Below the pieces are notes generated by a model that was not told where the DNA came from, made no database searches, and saw only the letters and a program-made list of their open reading frames with translations. Positions 46,401 through 61,400 of a stretch of DNA of 64,000 nucleotides are shown here, piece by piece. The DNA comes from Channa striata. Taxonomy: Eukaryota; Chordata; Actinopteri; Anabantiformes; Channidae. Numbering within the stretch: the stretch's first letter is position 1; every line of letters begins with the position of its first letter. The stretch spans positions 14,446,517 through 14,510,516 of the forward strand of contig CM065173.1 of NCBI GenBank assembly GCA_033026295.1, in the 5' to 3' direction. The translations under genes were made by a program, and so were the position numbers.

Positions 46401-49400
46401 ACACTAGCTGTAGTGCTGTTTAAAGCAAGAACTTCAATCTGACACAAAACAGTATTTTCTTCAAATACAAAGCTCACACATTCATCATGTGCCTTACCTC
46501 TCCTTAAGTCCACAGTATTAGTCTCACATTTATCAGAGAGGTAGAGAGCAGAGTCATCCAAGATGAATCTGTACACAACATGAAAATACAACTTACACAG
46601 ACATCTCACACAAGGAGTCATAACTTGATGAAATATAGTTTATTTTAAACTAATGCACAATCTGAGACCATTTTATCTGTACCTTAGATGGAAAGTGGCA
46701 GTGTCTACGATGATATTACTGGACAGAGAGAAGGACTCTGCTGTAAACAGCACTCGCAGAGGCAGATACAGCGGTCTGTAAAAAAACAGAGCAAAACAGA
46801 AAATGTTTGAGTAAATGATATGTTTATATTTTGCTGTAGAAAAAAATGGATAAATAAAAAAACAGGGTGAAATAAAGACAAAAACACATACCTGTAGTCA
46901 ACAGCACAGGTAGCAAGGTGTGTGTGGAGGACAGTGATGACAGCAGGGGCTGTGTAACCCAGAATGGGATCATCAATGACATCTAGGAAGTCAACCAGCT
47001 GCAAGAAACACACACTTTTAGTTGGCAGGAGATATAACAAATTGCATTTTAAATGCATCAAGCTAATTTGTTTTCTGCATGTAGCGTGATTTTTCTTTAT
47101 GCCAGCAAATGTTTAAATTCATAAATAAAAAAGAAATTTGCTGTAATAAAATGCAATTTGTCTTGATCAAACTTACTAATGCCAAAGTACTAATTTGTAT
47201 AAGGGAAGGTTAAAAATAAGGGAACGGACACTAACAACATTTACTAGTACAGACAGAACAGTGTGTCTCGACAAATGACCTGCACTCTCACTTTCTGTGG
47301 ATTTCTTTAATGCTTTTAATTTATAAATAAATAGAAAAATGTCTCAGATGCTATGCTTAATAATTTTCTGATAGCTAATACCTTTGACTCATTAACTGTC
47401 ATTAACTCTTAATAATGTTTTATGGATCACCCACTTTCTGTAAACCTACCACATATAATGTGTGTCATTGATTTATACACTTCCCAAATCACAATAATCT
47501 CCCCAGTTCCAAGCACCTGAATGATTCAGCTATTACAGGAGTTTGTCGAGATTCTAGATGGAAAATGTTTTACTGTCAAATAGGAATAGAATAATGAAGA
47601 ATGTAATTTTGTGATTTAGGAAAAGTAAAAACAAAACATTGTAAATAGAAGGGGCATCACATTCTCCTGTGCTCCATATTAATTATTTCTACTTGCTGCA
47701 TGAATGTGGAATATCAAAAATCATCTTGGTTCATAAAGAGAAGGAGCCATTTACTGACTCTGAGAAATCTTTAAATCTGACATTACTTTCCACGACAGCT
47801 GATAAATATTCAGCTTTTTCCTTTTAATATTTTTTTTTATTTCAAGTCAATGTTTTCTTATTTCACATAAGAAAACATATTGATATGCCTATACATTTAA
47901 TAATGAATATTAAAAATGCTAATAAACAGGGAGAATTTTACAAGTTATGTGATTTCCTTTAATCAGCACTGAAATAACACAGAGAAACCAGAAGATGGAA
48001 AAAAAAACTATGACTGGTTACTGTAAGCTTCTCTTTACTGCTTCTTACCTGCTCATGCCAGCTCTGACTGGTCTGTGTCACATAATGTCGCATGGTGGCA
48101 CCTTGAAGTCGAAGTGCAACTAAAAACTCCTACAAGGAGACACAGAAAACAAACATTGTTTCATTTCAAACCAACACTTGGGGCAAAGTCAGATATAGAC
48201 TAAGAGGAGAACATACCTTGACATTTCTCTGGGGGTCGAGTGTGATTTTGATAGCTGTGGACAACATCTGTGGCTCTGCCTCTCTGCCACTGACACTGCT
48301 CACACCCACCTCTGTGGGGTAGATGGTAGGGTCTAAATGCTTTGGGGGAGTGAAGCTGGGCATCTCCAGTCGCTGTGGGATGGGGGTGTCTTTTACCACT
48401 GCTAGCAGAAAATTTTCTTTTTACTTGACATTCATTCCACTTCAAAAAAGTTAAAAGGTGGAAAAGATTAATTATGTTTGCAGACAATAAAACTGTGTTC
48501 ACCTCGATGATAGAGCTCAACTCGTTTACTCTCCAGACACAAGAAATTGAGATTGGGGTCATTCTGGTGTTGTGCCACACTAAATATTTTCCCCCCTTCT
48601 AGGTCAAGTACAATTTCCCCATGACTCTGGTCCTCCTGAATAAATGATATAAAATAAACAGAACATAACATTTTGAATAGAATAAGCATACGAACATAAT
48701 TAAATCTCATTAGTACAAGTGTGTGGATCCTAATAATTTCAGAAGCCTTCTAATATCATGATTGGCAAACAGGTGGGTAAGAGAGTCACTTACCTTCCTG
48801 TCTGTTCTGGCTTGGAGGCGACCTTTGCTAATCATCACGGTTAAGGAAAGGAGGCTGAGGTTGTTGTTGGGGCAGGGAGCTGACTGTTGTGTCCTTCCAT
48901 CTGATTCACTGGCCAAGTAGAAGGGAGGCTCGTCCTCTTCTGAATCAGAGTCTATGGAGGAGAGAGAGAGAAGAAAGAGAAAAACATGTTTCAGTAATCA
49001 GTGGAGAAACTAACTTTATCTAAATACAACACACAACCAGCTTGATTAATAAATCATTTTTGACTTAGGTAGCTGCTGTTATTTATAATACATGGATTTG
49101 CCAAACTCACCAAGTCTAAATGCTGACTTGCAGAGCTGGAAGTCATCGCGGTTGTGGTAGCGGCTTTGGTCAGGACTGTAGGTTGACGGGGGAGGAGGTG
49201 GAGGTGGCTCCCACATCAACAGATCATTATTAATCCTTTTAGACAAATGAGCAGATGAAATATATAATTAATACCACTTCTGATACAGGATCTAACACAA
49301 ATAAAAACACCAAAACATGAATGAAGTTGGAATGTCAAATAGCAGCTAAAGAACAAGTAAAATATAAAATACAAGGTTGTTTAAACAGTGGATAAAGTAT

Positions 49401-52400
49401 ATCTTGTGACCTTTTTGCCATTAATGATGTACCTGTTGTAGATGCTCTGGAAGGCCTGTTTGCTGGGAAGGAGGATGTAGGCCAACGGCAGACTGATGTC
49501 CACAGCACACTGACACTGACTAACACACTGTGCCTGAAACTGACTCATCTCCTCTGGGTCTGCTGGAATCACCATCTGAAACCAGGAAGGAAGAGAAATG
49601 AGAACGAAGGAGTTCAGTCTGAAAACCTCCTGTGAGGGCTGAAGGACTAAGTAATGTCCTCTTGTGTGGCTGCACACCTCCTCAGTCTCAAACATGGTGC
49701 GGTTGGAGGAGAACGGAGAGCTGGCTTTGTCGTTGAGTTCACAGTGACTTTCACAGAAGGCGGCCCCCAGATCCCCGATGAGACCCAGGTTCATCCCACT
49801 CAGACCTGCTGTTGGGCCCAGAGCCTCGCCCCCTCGTAAACGCACTGATATCCTGTTCACATAACACGAGTACAGACGGATTTTGATACTGGCTCATGTT
49901 CAAAGTACAATGTCAAATCAAATTTTTCTGATTTGTTAAGCAAGAATGGCTTAATTTAGAGCAGAAATTTCAACTCGCTCTTGGGGAGCTTCAGTAATGT
50001 ACTTACTTTTAGCATGTGAAATGTTTCTGTAGACTGCAAAAGTATTTATTCTCATGACGAAGACTACTAACCTGGGTAGAGCATCACGGTTCTTCTTCAC
50101 TCTGATACAGGGAAAAGAGCCGCCCTCCCAGCCTTCATATGAACCTAGAAAGACAAAAGACATTAGTTTTGTGCATTTTGAGGGTCTGCTACAGTGAAAA
50201 CACACACATGAAAATCATGTCAGAGTTGTTTTTACAGCTTCTATAATGAACTGCAAGTCTGTGATATGATTGTTACAAGTTACAGCTGAGGAAAATTAGC
50301 TTCAAGTAAACCCTAGTACAATACATACACTACTTTGTAATTTTTACTGAGGTAAAACTTATTCAGAAAAATCACTCCTATATTAAGAAAAACAAGAGAC
50401 TTTCCAACTTTTAGCATAGTTGGTACACTGGAAGCACTACTGGTACAAAATATGTATATTACAAAATATATATTTATAAATTCACAGACTACTGGTTGAA
50501 TTAATTGTTGTGACTGCAACATTTCGAATTGCTGGAGGGACTGAGTAATATATAGGGACAGAGTGTTCCCACCATGCAGGTCAGTGAAGGAGGCCTCTAG
50601 CAGCTGAGTGAGGCAGGGAGCCCATGGCTGTCCCTGGGTGGTCTCCTCGCCCTGGAGGTCTGGAGCCTCATGGTGCTTCAGCTCTAGCTCTGTCAGCTCC
50701 AGCACCAAGGTTTCCTGCCGCACTGCCCTCTGGGTTGGAGGCCGACGCTTAGGAAGGGGCCGTAAGTCAGGTATGGGGAAACGAAGCCTAAGAACTGCGT
50801 GTGGTGAGAGGAGGGTGAAGGAGGAGTAGAGCTCACTGCTCTGGGTCTAAAGAGAAAAAAGGTAAAACATTTTAGTTTTTCAGCCACACCTGTAGTTAGT
50901 GTTGATCACTGAGAAACTTTGCTGATGCTTGGACTCAACCTGTAGACTACTAAACAACTGCCCATTTACTCTCATGCCTTAAAATTTTGTTTATGTTTGC
51001 GTCAGCACAAACACAATCCATCCATTATCTTAACCGATTATCCTGTACAAGGTCAAGGGAACCTGATGCCTACCCCAGCTGTCATCGGACAAGAGACGGG
51101 GTACACCCTGGACAGGTCAAAGTTCAATCTCAGGATCAACACAGACAGACACACAATAATACCTAGTCACCAATAGCTTAACATGCACGTCTTTAGATGG
51201 GAAGCACAGGGACAACGTGCAAACTCCACACAGGCTGTAGCCAGCAGAAAGACTTGAACCGGGGACCTTCTAGCTGTGACACCACTAACCACTCGACCAT
51301 CGTGCTGTCCCCAAAATAACATGGTTAGACATGCCACAAAGCAGGTGGTAATACCTTAACCATATGTCTGTTGCAGGCCACGAGGGCCAATAACATCCTT
51401 GTCAAGGAAAGCGATAACCTTTATTCCTTTCATACAGCACCACATATCATCAGATTTTACTTTAAAAAAAAACTAAATTTTTGGTGTTGTCACATTGATG
51501 TAAAATTACATCTTTCACTATAATAAAACTGGATTATAAAGTTACATTTTGTTTGTTAATGTTTTTTTTGAAGGAATGTATCTGTTTCTATGTGTCCCTT
51601 GTCTTCAATGTCTTCTATCTGATTAGTGTTTTATAGGGAACTGTATGTATGTGGGGTTCCACCTGTGCAAGTCCAGGTCCAGTAGTCTGAGTGGGACAGT
51701 AGCTGAAGGCTTTGCTCAGGCTTCTCAGGCGACTGAGGATGTCCAGGTCCACCTCAGCGGTCAGCTCTGCCAGCTCCACTCGGACCACACTGTCCCGCCG
51801 TACAACCCGCTGTTTACCCTGCCAAGAGATGTGCAAGCGCGTACACACACACATACATTAAGTTTTACTACTGAACAAATTTAAAAACAATATTTTTAAA
51901 ACACAAATTGACAATTGAAATCCAAGGCCCTCTTCAGAAAGCTTTGCAAATATCAAGCCTGTCTGTGTGTATAAATACACACCTTCCAAAGGTGTTTTTC
52001 ACTGAGGCTGTAGTGTACTTGTGCACACGGTCTGGCTATAGCTCCAACTGTGAACAGACCAGCTTTCTGGAACTGAAGCAACTGGAAAGAGAAAGAAACA
52101 CAACTACACTTTCAACTCTAACAAACACAGGATACTTTCAAACAACAGGTTTACTTTACATTTACATTTAGTCATTTTGGATGACAAACTTTTATCCAAA
52201 GAGACTTACAGAGTAATTTGCCACACATTTGTCACACACATATACACAATAGCGATGGCTGCCACGCACGGTGCTCATCTGGCCCACCGGGAGCAACTTG
52301 GGGTTTAGTATCTTACCCAAGGACACTTCGACATGCAGCAGGGAGGGGACTGGAGAACCACTGACCCTGTGGTCCATTTTTAGCTTGACTATGATTTAGG

Positions 52401-55400
52401 TCTCCCTCCATGCTGGATGCGACAGAGTACTAAAGAATGATGAACAACAGCTGTGCGTGTTCAGACAATAAGATCTTACATCTTACAAAAATTATGGTCA
52501 CGTACAGCAGTTATAACTTTACTGCAATTGTTATTGGCTACAATGAAGACATAATGACGTAATGTCATATATAATAAAACAGAGTTAGCTTTAGAGTGAT
52601 TCAGACAAAGACATTTCTACCTCACTGTAGTCTGGCTTGCCATCCTCCCAGAGGCACTCTAACAGCTCCAGTCTGCTGAAGGAGAGATCCGAGGTCACGG
52701 CCCGACTGTGATGTCTCCCGCTCCGCATCTCACAAGCAACCTGCACTGCTGCGCCAGTTAGTCTAGAAGAGATGATGCAGGAACGATAAAAGAATCAGCA
52801 AGTCACTGTCTGCTAGAAACTAGTAATATACATATAACATTTATATTATGGTATATACATTTATATTGAAAAAGCCAACAAAACAACAATACATTTGTAA
52901 TATGGGATTATCCTACTTACATAACAAGATTAAGGTTTTCTCATTCATCACATCTCCAATGTGAATACTTTAAAAAAAATAATGTTTTAATGTAATGCAC
53001 TGGACTGTGTTTTATTTAGAAAATGAATATATACATATACTACATGTGATGTGACCACAAACAAACTACAACTCGCCAGTTAAAAAATGTGTGTCTGTGT
53101 TTTTCTACCTGAGATGGGAGTGTGGGCAGGCCTTTGCAAAGCCCCCTCTCAGATGGCTGAAATCTCTCTCACTGAACATGCTGTCCTTGAAGAAAGCCAA
53201 CTCTCGGAAGAACACCTGAGACACCTGAGCCAATGACGAGGTACCATCTGGCCTAGAGGGTGGGTCCTCCTGCAGCAGCGTTAGGGTGAGCCCGCCAAGT
53301 GTCAGACGCAGCAAAGCATCAGGCTTCAGCTGCTCTGCCTGGGCACTCTGTGAACGTCCTTCAAGGAAAAAGAAAAAGAAAAATATATTTAGACTGATCA
53401 TATATTTGTCATAACTAATGAATGGAGGCTTTCTTAACTAAAAAGCAAACTAAGAAAGGAAAAAATAGATTAATTAAGCAAATTACAACTTTAACAATAA
53501 AAAGTAAAATAATAGGAATAGTGTGTTTGAGATGCCATTTTTTCAAAGTGCTGATGTGATTTTACCTCTGGACTGCCCACTGACGTGCGGTATACTTGAC
53601 AAGCAACCTGCTACAGGATATCTCCTGGGACAGTTCACCAAGCCCTGACAAAGAAAAAAAATTAGAATCGAATTGTCTGTAAAATTTATTTACAAATAAA
53701 ACATTGTACCAACATACCCACTCTGTTACACAATTAACTTTATTAAAAAAGGGAAGAGACAAAATAACAAAGGTTACCTAATGTAAAAATACTAATACTG
53801 TTCTTGGTACATGATAAATTCTGTCTGTACCTGTGTAGTCAGGGATGCTGGCTGGGTGAGGCTGGTCAGACTGTTTGTTGAGGATTCCATGTCACTTTCC
53901 GACAGTTCGCTGCCAGAGCGCACAGACATTGCGCTACTGCTCATCCCAGCAGGACCCATGGAGTAAAACATATCTACTAGAATAAACACAAAAACATATA
54001 CACACAGATTATTTCGCAAATTTTATATATCAGGGTTATTTCCAGTGTTTCTTACTCCGTTATATCAAGATATCAAATAAATATATATAACAAATTTTAT
54101 AATGCTGACAAAAGTCAACATTGAATTTTCTCATATTTTTACTCATGTTTGGTTAGTTGTCATCCTACAGCCTGGATTAACTCATTCATTACAGACCAGG
54201 TGGTTTTCCAAAAACTATTAAAAACACGTAGGCCACTCTACTGAGTGAAATGTTAGTTTATTGTAAAAACAAAGATGCTTGTAGATACTGTCCACACTCC
54301 CAAGCCTCTTTGATTCTACCTTAAATGTACTACTTTATACTCATACTGCAATTCACCAGCCTCAATGCAAGGAAGTCCAAACGTTGGTTAAAAATAGAAA
54401 GGTATCCAGTTTTGGAATAAGGAAATATATCATCCAGTGGAGTGGTTTGTCTGGCTGATGTGTTTTTAATAGTTTTTAGAAAACAGCAGAGATCTGTGGC
54501 ATCAACAAACAAATTTTTTTAAAAATGACTAAAGTTATGTTTTAATGCTACGTGACCATTATGTTACCAAGAATAAAAATCAGTTGTTCAGTTTTTTTTG
54601 TCAAAGTGAGTGGGAGTTAACCTCTTTGTCATAACAGCCTCACTTTGGAAGAAACCTCTTCACATGGTCACTAAACATCAAAACGTCAGGGTCTAGTATG
54701 ATTACCTGCTTTTAAGTCTCATGAGGTTATGATGCAAGTAGTCAGACAGACAAATTATACGCTGAACTCTGCTGCCCTGCATACCTCCATTTTCAAGGCT
54801 GGTGACGTAGGGCTCCGAGTCGGGCTCTGCGTCCCACTCCCTGTCTCTAGGACTGGAGCCCAGCTGCTTACTGAGGTCGTCCTCAATCATACGCAGGTCA
54901 TCTGAGTCTAACGGGCGGCTGTGAACTCCCCCACACTTAGTCTCGGTCTCTGGGGAAGAAAAGACAGAGAAATACAGCAGGCTTATTAATCCATGTGGGA
55001 GAAAAAGACGGTTCAGGGCCAAATGTGGCCTCACATTTATGAGCCATTTACAGATGTCTGGGACTTTGACAATGTACCTTTGAGCTTCTAATTTTGTTTG
55101 TTTGATACACTGGAGATGGTTTATGTGCAGTTGGCTTATGAGTGACCGCATTAAATGGCCATTATGCTATACACTTGCACTTATTTGGATTAGGATTTGT
55201 TACTATTATTTATTATGATTGCTTTCAAAAGCTTTTAAAAGCCATTATAGTTGCGAAAAGAAAATCAGCTGTAAGGCTCAAGACTCTGGATCTCAATATT
55301 TAAGCATGCAAGCACCATTCTAACGCATAATGTACTATTACATATTAAACACTTGCTAATTAAAAAAAATTAAATTAAGATCACAGACTCAGACTTCAGA

Positions 55401-58400
55401 AGACAGAATTAATCTTTGAACAAAGTATTTAACTGCTAACCCAAACTGAAAATGAGCTAAACCCTGGGTTTGCATTAGTTTATTAACATTAACGTCAGTG
55501 CCTGTGTTGTACAGTACCAATGTCTATACAGAGGGCTGCCAGCAGGTCTGTCAGATGGGTTATTTGATCTGGAGACAGCAGCATATGGACACAGCCCACC
55601 TTCCCATCCAACTCCAACTAATAGTGAAAGACACAAGACAGAAGTCAACATAAGAGAACAACTTTAATACTTGGTATACAGAACAAAACAGAGTTGCACA
55701 CACCTTTGGTCCAGGCAGCATGTCGTTCTGTTTGATCTTGACGGTAGTTTCAATAAAACCAGAGCAGCTTCCTATGAGCAGAGGCTGAGACGGGGGACAG
55801 GTAGGTGATACCTGTGGCTGTGCCCCTTTATCCCCCTCCTCATCCTCTCCTTCACTAGCAGTGCTTGAATCTAGGTGTTCCTCCTCAGGAGGACGCTGAA
55901 GATGAAAACAAGTATTTCGGGTTACCAATCTTCATAAACAAAGAGGGTTCTCACTGAGGTTATCATCACAGTTATGATGCCTGTCACCTGTACTATGCCG
56001 GTGCTGTCGTATAACAGCTGAACAGAGCTCAGCTGCAGGATCTTGTGCAGGAAGGCGGGAGGCTGGTGGATGTCAACAGGCACAACAGTCTGACTGGCTG
56101 GATCTCGCACTGCCTCATCAAAGTACTCCAACCTGGAGCAATGCCATGCAAACAAACACATATATTAGCTCCACAAAAACATGAAACTCAATAAATATTG
56201 GAAAAGATACATGGTGAAATATGGGGAAGAAAAATGTATATACCAGACAATGTCCTACTGATCAGGAGAGGTAGCACTTCACATTTGATGAACGTTAATA
56301 TGTGGCCTTAATGTCTTTGGGAGAGATGCTCTGGCAGACTATGGAATTAGAAGTTTCTAATAAACTCTAAACTCTGATCTGCTGTTTGATTTGGCAAATA
56401 TTTCTACTGGATGCCCTTACTGGCAGAACCCTCTGCCCCAGTTTCTATGGGGCTTGGGACCAGTAGTTGGCTTGGGCTGAGGCTGGGCAATGGGATTTCA
56501 GTGTCTTGTCCAGGGACACTTTGACATTTGGTCAGGAGAGTGGAGCTCAAACCTCCTACCCTGTGGTTCAGTTATTCTTTTGAGTCTGTCAGTAAATCAG
56601 GGAACCAAAACCAGTTCAACACTGTCACAGTAAAGTGCTAACGGAGTCATGGGACAAGTGTCCCATGACTCTGTAGGTGACATGTGTCAAAGGTGATGTT
56701 TTGGTTTCAGAAACAGGAAGGACACGACGTGAAATAAAATATGGCATAAAAAGATGTACTGTAAACATAAGATTTCTTGATATATAACTAACATTGTGAT
56801 GGAGAATTTATTTATGTCTTATGTAAAGGGTATTGGTGTTCACAGTATAATGTAAATCCCTAGTCCATTCAAAATGAGCGTAAATACAGAAATTCAGATA
56901 ACTTCTCTGAAGACAACTTCAGCAACCCTCACAAGGTAGAGAAGATGATGAGTGCCACCACTGTATATAGCCAAACAGCACCTACTGTTGCAAAATTTAG
57001 ATAGATTTAGTGAGTGGCTACCTGGTAATGAATTAAGAGTAGATAAATAGATAAATATGAACAGAAAATAAATATGAACAACTTCAGAATAGTTGCCAAT
57101 TGGCTCACTTTTACTAGCAAATGTAGTACATTTTATACGACCAAAATAATATAATTGCTGCATTTACAGTAAAAATAGGTGAACATTTGAGGGACTACTA
57201 TCGTATCTATGTACATTCAAGGGGTTGACAGCGGGTCATTGAAATAATGTTTATCAGCACTCCCCAACCACAACCCAGACATATAGTATATTATGGCAAT
57301 GTTAAATGGAATGCTGATATAGATTCTAACATACATGTATATGTGTGGTGCAGCTATCTGGCTGTCCACAGTAGGAGAGTCTGTGGCTAATTATTCATCA
57401 GTGTCACATTCAACAAGTCAACTAACAGTTGTTTGCAGTGACTAATAAAACTCTGCTCAGGCGAATGCCCTTGTCAATACTGACCCTGTGGGACTATAAC
57501 AGAAACAAGAACAGCAAGTTCATTATTGAGCAGTAGCCTCTTCTTATTTGCTGAAGGGCAATAACATTTTCTCTTTCATTTTTCCTTCACTCTGCTTTAA
57601 CCGTTAATAAGTGCTGATGTGTGTAAAACACCTATACTGATGTGAATGATAAAAAGTGAAATATAGCAAAACAGAAGCTGATAGGTATATGTTTTAGAAA
57701 ATGTAGAAAACAGTGCTAACCACAGTGTTTCATTTTATTCTATTAAGCCTTTTCTTTGTTTTTGTCATCTAAAGTGCTTGAAGGTCCATTTAACACATTC
57801 TTCTTTACATACATACTGTACTACTCTCTTGTGAACAGTAAAATGATACATGACAAATGCAAAAATACCAGATGTTAATTTCCAGAGACAGAATTTAAGG
57901 TAATATGAAATGCCTGCAACACAATAATGATGTTATATATTAAGCTAAAAAACATGAAATTATAAGTAACTTGTTTTTTGCTTGGATGACTGAAGACATT
58001 GCTCATGTGAGGAATATCAGACCAGAAATTAGGATAAAAGATGACCATTTGTTTACTTCTATGAAAGAAATGTAATGAATTTCCAAGCCTCCCCTGTTAT
58101 GCTGAAAAGGAATCATTAGGATTGCACTTACTGATTTTTGATTCACACAAATCAAGTGAATCTTTGCATCTGAGTTTCACATTTTTAGCGGAGTGTTATT
58201 TTTTAAAAAGGGCAATCAAGTAGTGTTTTCTATTAAAATATTTTGCCATTGTTAAACTGACCTTTAAAGCTGCATTTCTTAATTCTGCCCAAAATTGCTT
58301 TGTTTCACAGTTTTTCAGCAACAACCAGAAGCACAACTAATGTAATTCTGATTTTTTTAATTAATATGTGATAAAAACAAATTAAAGAACTGGCATACAC

Positions 58401-61400
58401 AGGATTTTTAAAGGACAATATGGTCATTTTCTTTAAGGGAATCTTAAAAAGTTAGCTCCAGCATACCGTTTGATGTGCACCTCTAAGGCAACGCCTGTTT
58501 CCAAGTCCAGGGACTGGTGTTCAATGCGGACGATAGTGTCTAGGAAGGTGACTTTAATGCGACGAAGTACTGCACACACAGATTAAAAAAATGTGGTAAG
58601 GTTCATCAGCACCATTCACTGAAATATTCTCTTTTTAGCTATTGTATAGTTTGTGTTCAGGTTGGGTTTTGATTTGATAAAAAAAAATATATTAAACACT
58701 GTCAAACAAATGTTGACAGTGTCACTTGTATACAAAGTGAAAACACAAGCAGTTTTTACTCACCCGTCTCAATGGTTTGTGCAAACATCTCAAGCCCCTC
58801 GAGAGGGGCAGGTGGCTCCTCGGATGCCTCTGGGGGGTCATTTAGGCACTCCTGGGCCAGCTGCATGCTGGAGGTCATGCTTGATGACCAGCCTTGCGAG
58901 TCCCAAACTCCACCTGAGTGCAAACAAAACCACATGTCATTTATGTACTTAAAGCCCGCTGTGAGGATGATACCAGTGACCCCATCAATGCCCTTATTAT
59001 GCGGTTACCGGCATGGCAATCAAACCCCTGAAGATGATTCAAAAAGCGACGGAATGCCTCAGTTTTCTTGAGCCAAAAAGGACTCATGTCACATCATTCT
59101 TAGATCTCGGCACTGTAATTCCTGTGGCTGCCCAGATTAGGTTCAAAGCTCTGTCTCTTGCCACAGGGTGGTCAACTCAACCGCTTCAGCTTACCTCAAC
59201 TCCCCCATTGAGGTCTACAATCCCCCTGTCTGCTGCACTCTGCCAGTGAACAATGTCTGGTAGTCCCAGCAACACACAGAAGACATCAAGCAAAACTCTT
59301 CAGCTCAGTGATCCCACGATGTTGGAATGAGCTTCCAAACTCTGCACGCTCAGCAACCTCACTGCTGAAAACAGAACTCTTCTGCATCGTCCTATCCACT
59401 TAAAAAAAAAACTTTCCTATTTCCATCTCATGAAACAGAAATACTTCTGATAGCACTTTGCTTTTATGTTTTTTCCTTTACTAAGATTTTTAGCTTGCCT
59501 AGTACCTCACTTGTAAGTCGCTGTGGAGAAAAGCGTCTGGCAAATGACTAAATGTAAATGTAAAGGACTTATGACTTAAAATGGGTAGTAACTAAATGTA
59601 ACAGGGTGAGTGGTTTGATTCCTGGTCCCTCCGTACTGCGTATGAAAGTGTCCTTGGTCCATAGCAGCACCTTGCATGGCAGCTATTGCCATCTTGTTTT
59701 ACTGTGTGTGTACCAAATTACTCTCTGTTGCTTTAAATAAAAGGGTCTACAGAATGACTAAATGTAAACTATATTGGTGTTTACCCGTTCCATAATCTTT
59801 ATGCCCTTTGACACATAAATTTTGACTAAAAACAGTCCATTGTGTACTTGCTCTCTACTCCCTCTCTACTATATACATTAACAATCGCTTGGCAGTAAAG
59901 AGATAAAATAGAAAAATTGGAGGCTACTAAATGACAATGAAAGTAATTTTGCATAAATCATCAAGTGCGGTCTTGACATTGGTGTAATGTTTGCTTTTAA
60001 AAAAAATTAAGCCCTTTGCATTGTTTTATTGTTTGCACAATGTAGAGCTCATAATGCTTTTAACAGTTCGAAATCTTTTTTTTTTCTACAACAGGATTTT
60101 ACATTGCGGGATACTTTTACCCAGAGTTGAAGAGTGAACAGTAACAGCACTAGTTTAAGTGTTGTGTACTATCTTTGCAAATGGGACATTTTATTTATTC
60201 AATATAAGCTTTCTTTATATTAAATTTCACATGGAGCTTTATGTTTGCTGCTCCTGATCTTATTGTAGACAAGTGTTTACTACAATCATCTGTGAATATA
60301 ATGCCTGCGATTTATGAACAGCCCATCCATTATATTGACCCTTAAATTACAGGTGACAGTGAATTGAAAAGATTAAATCTTAAAGACAACTATTTACACA
60401 CATTTGAGGATCACAAAAATTTGCTGCATGTTATCAAAGCTTGTATAGATTGACTATAGTCTAGTGCTGGCCTAGAACAATGTGAGAAGATTTTACAAAC
60501 CCCAAAACTGCTGCAGATCTTGCTTTACACGCTGCACTTTAGAATAACAGCATTAATCAAATGTTAGCTTTATATTTTAGCTTTGGCGCTTTATTTTACA
60601 GAATTACAGTGTGTTATAGCTGCCTGTACATATCAAGCTTAAACCATAATCCTCACATTAGCTATACAGGCTTGGTTGTATAAGGGCAAGTATCTATGTG
60701 CAATGAACACTTACTGAAATGTGTGTATAACCTGCGATATGTTACGTATTGTTTGATATGAGTGTGGTTGACATTTAGCTAGGCTTAACTTTAGTTAAGG
60801 CGGGCTTCTGGTGTAACCTTGTTTGTACTAGTCCAACTTGTAGTCAGCTGTGGTAATTCAGGTGGCAGAGATAAGGCTCAAACAGTGTCCTCCACAACCA
60901 ACCACATCTAAATGATAAATTCTTATGATATGAGAGCAGACTAGCGGCAGGTGCTGCGGTGCAGACAAAACATATTTGTCAAGCTGTAAAAAGTCCTACT
61001 GACTCAGGAGATTTAAGGTAACTTACTGGTACGGTACTTGGGCCGACATGTTATCTGAAGACCAGAAACTTCTAAGGTGCAGTGATCAGTCAGGAGAGCT
61101 TGCCATGGGATGGTCACTGCTATACTGCTCACAAAGCCGTCCACTATCTCCAGAGGAGCCCCCAGAGACTCCAAAAGCTCATTGACCGCCTGGAGTGGAG
61201 AGGTGACATTCAGCAAGAAGAGAAGGAATAAAAAGTGAAAGCCACGAGAAACCGATTTCACATTTGTTTCATAATTGTGAGTGTAGCCTCATGCAGCACA
61301 GGAAGTGCACAGTCGGCATAGCAGGTGAAACTTCTATATTCAAAGTGTTTAGAGGCTTGTAAGAGATGTAGCTAATCAAGTGGCTGGAGTTGTGCTTCCC

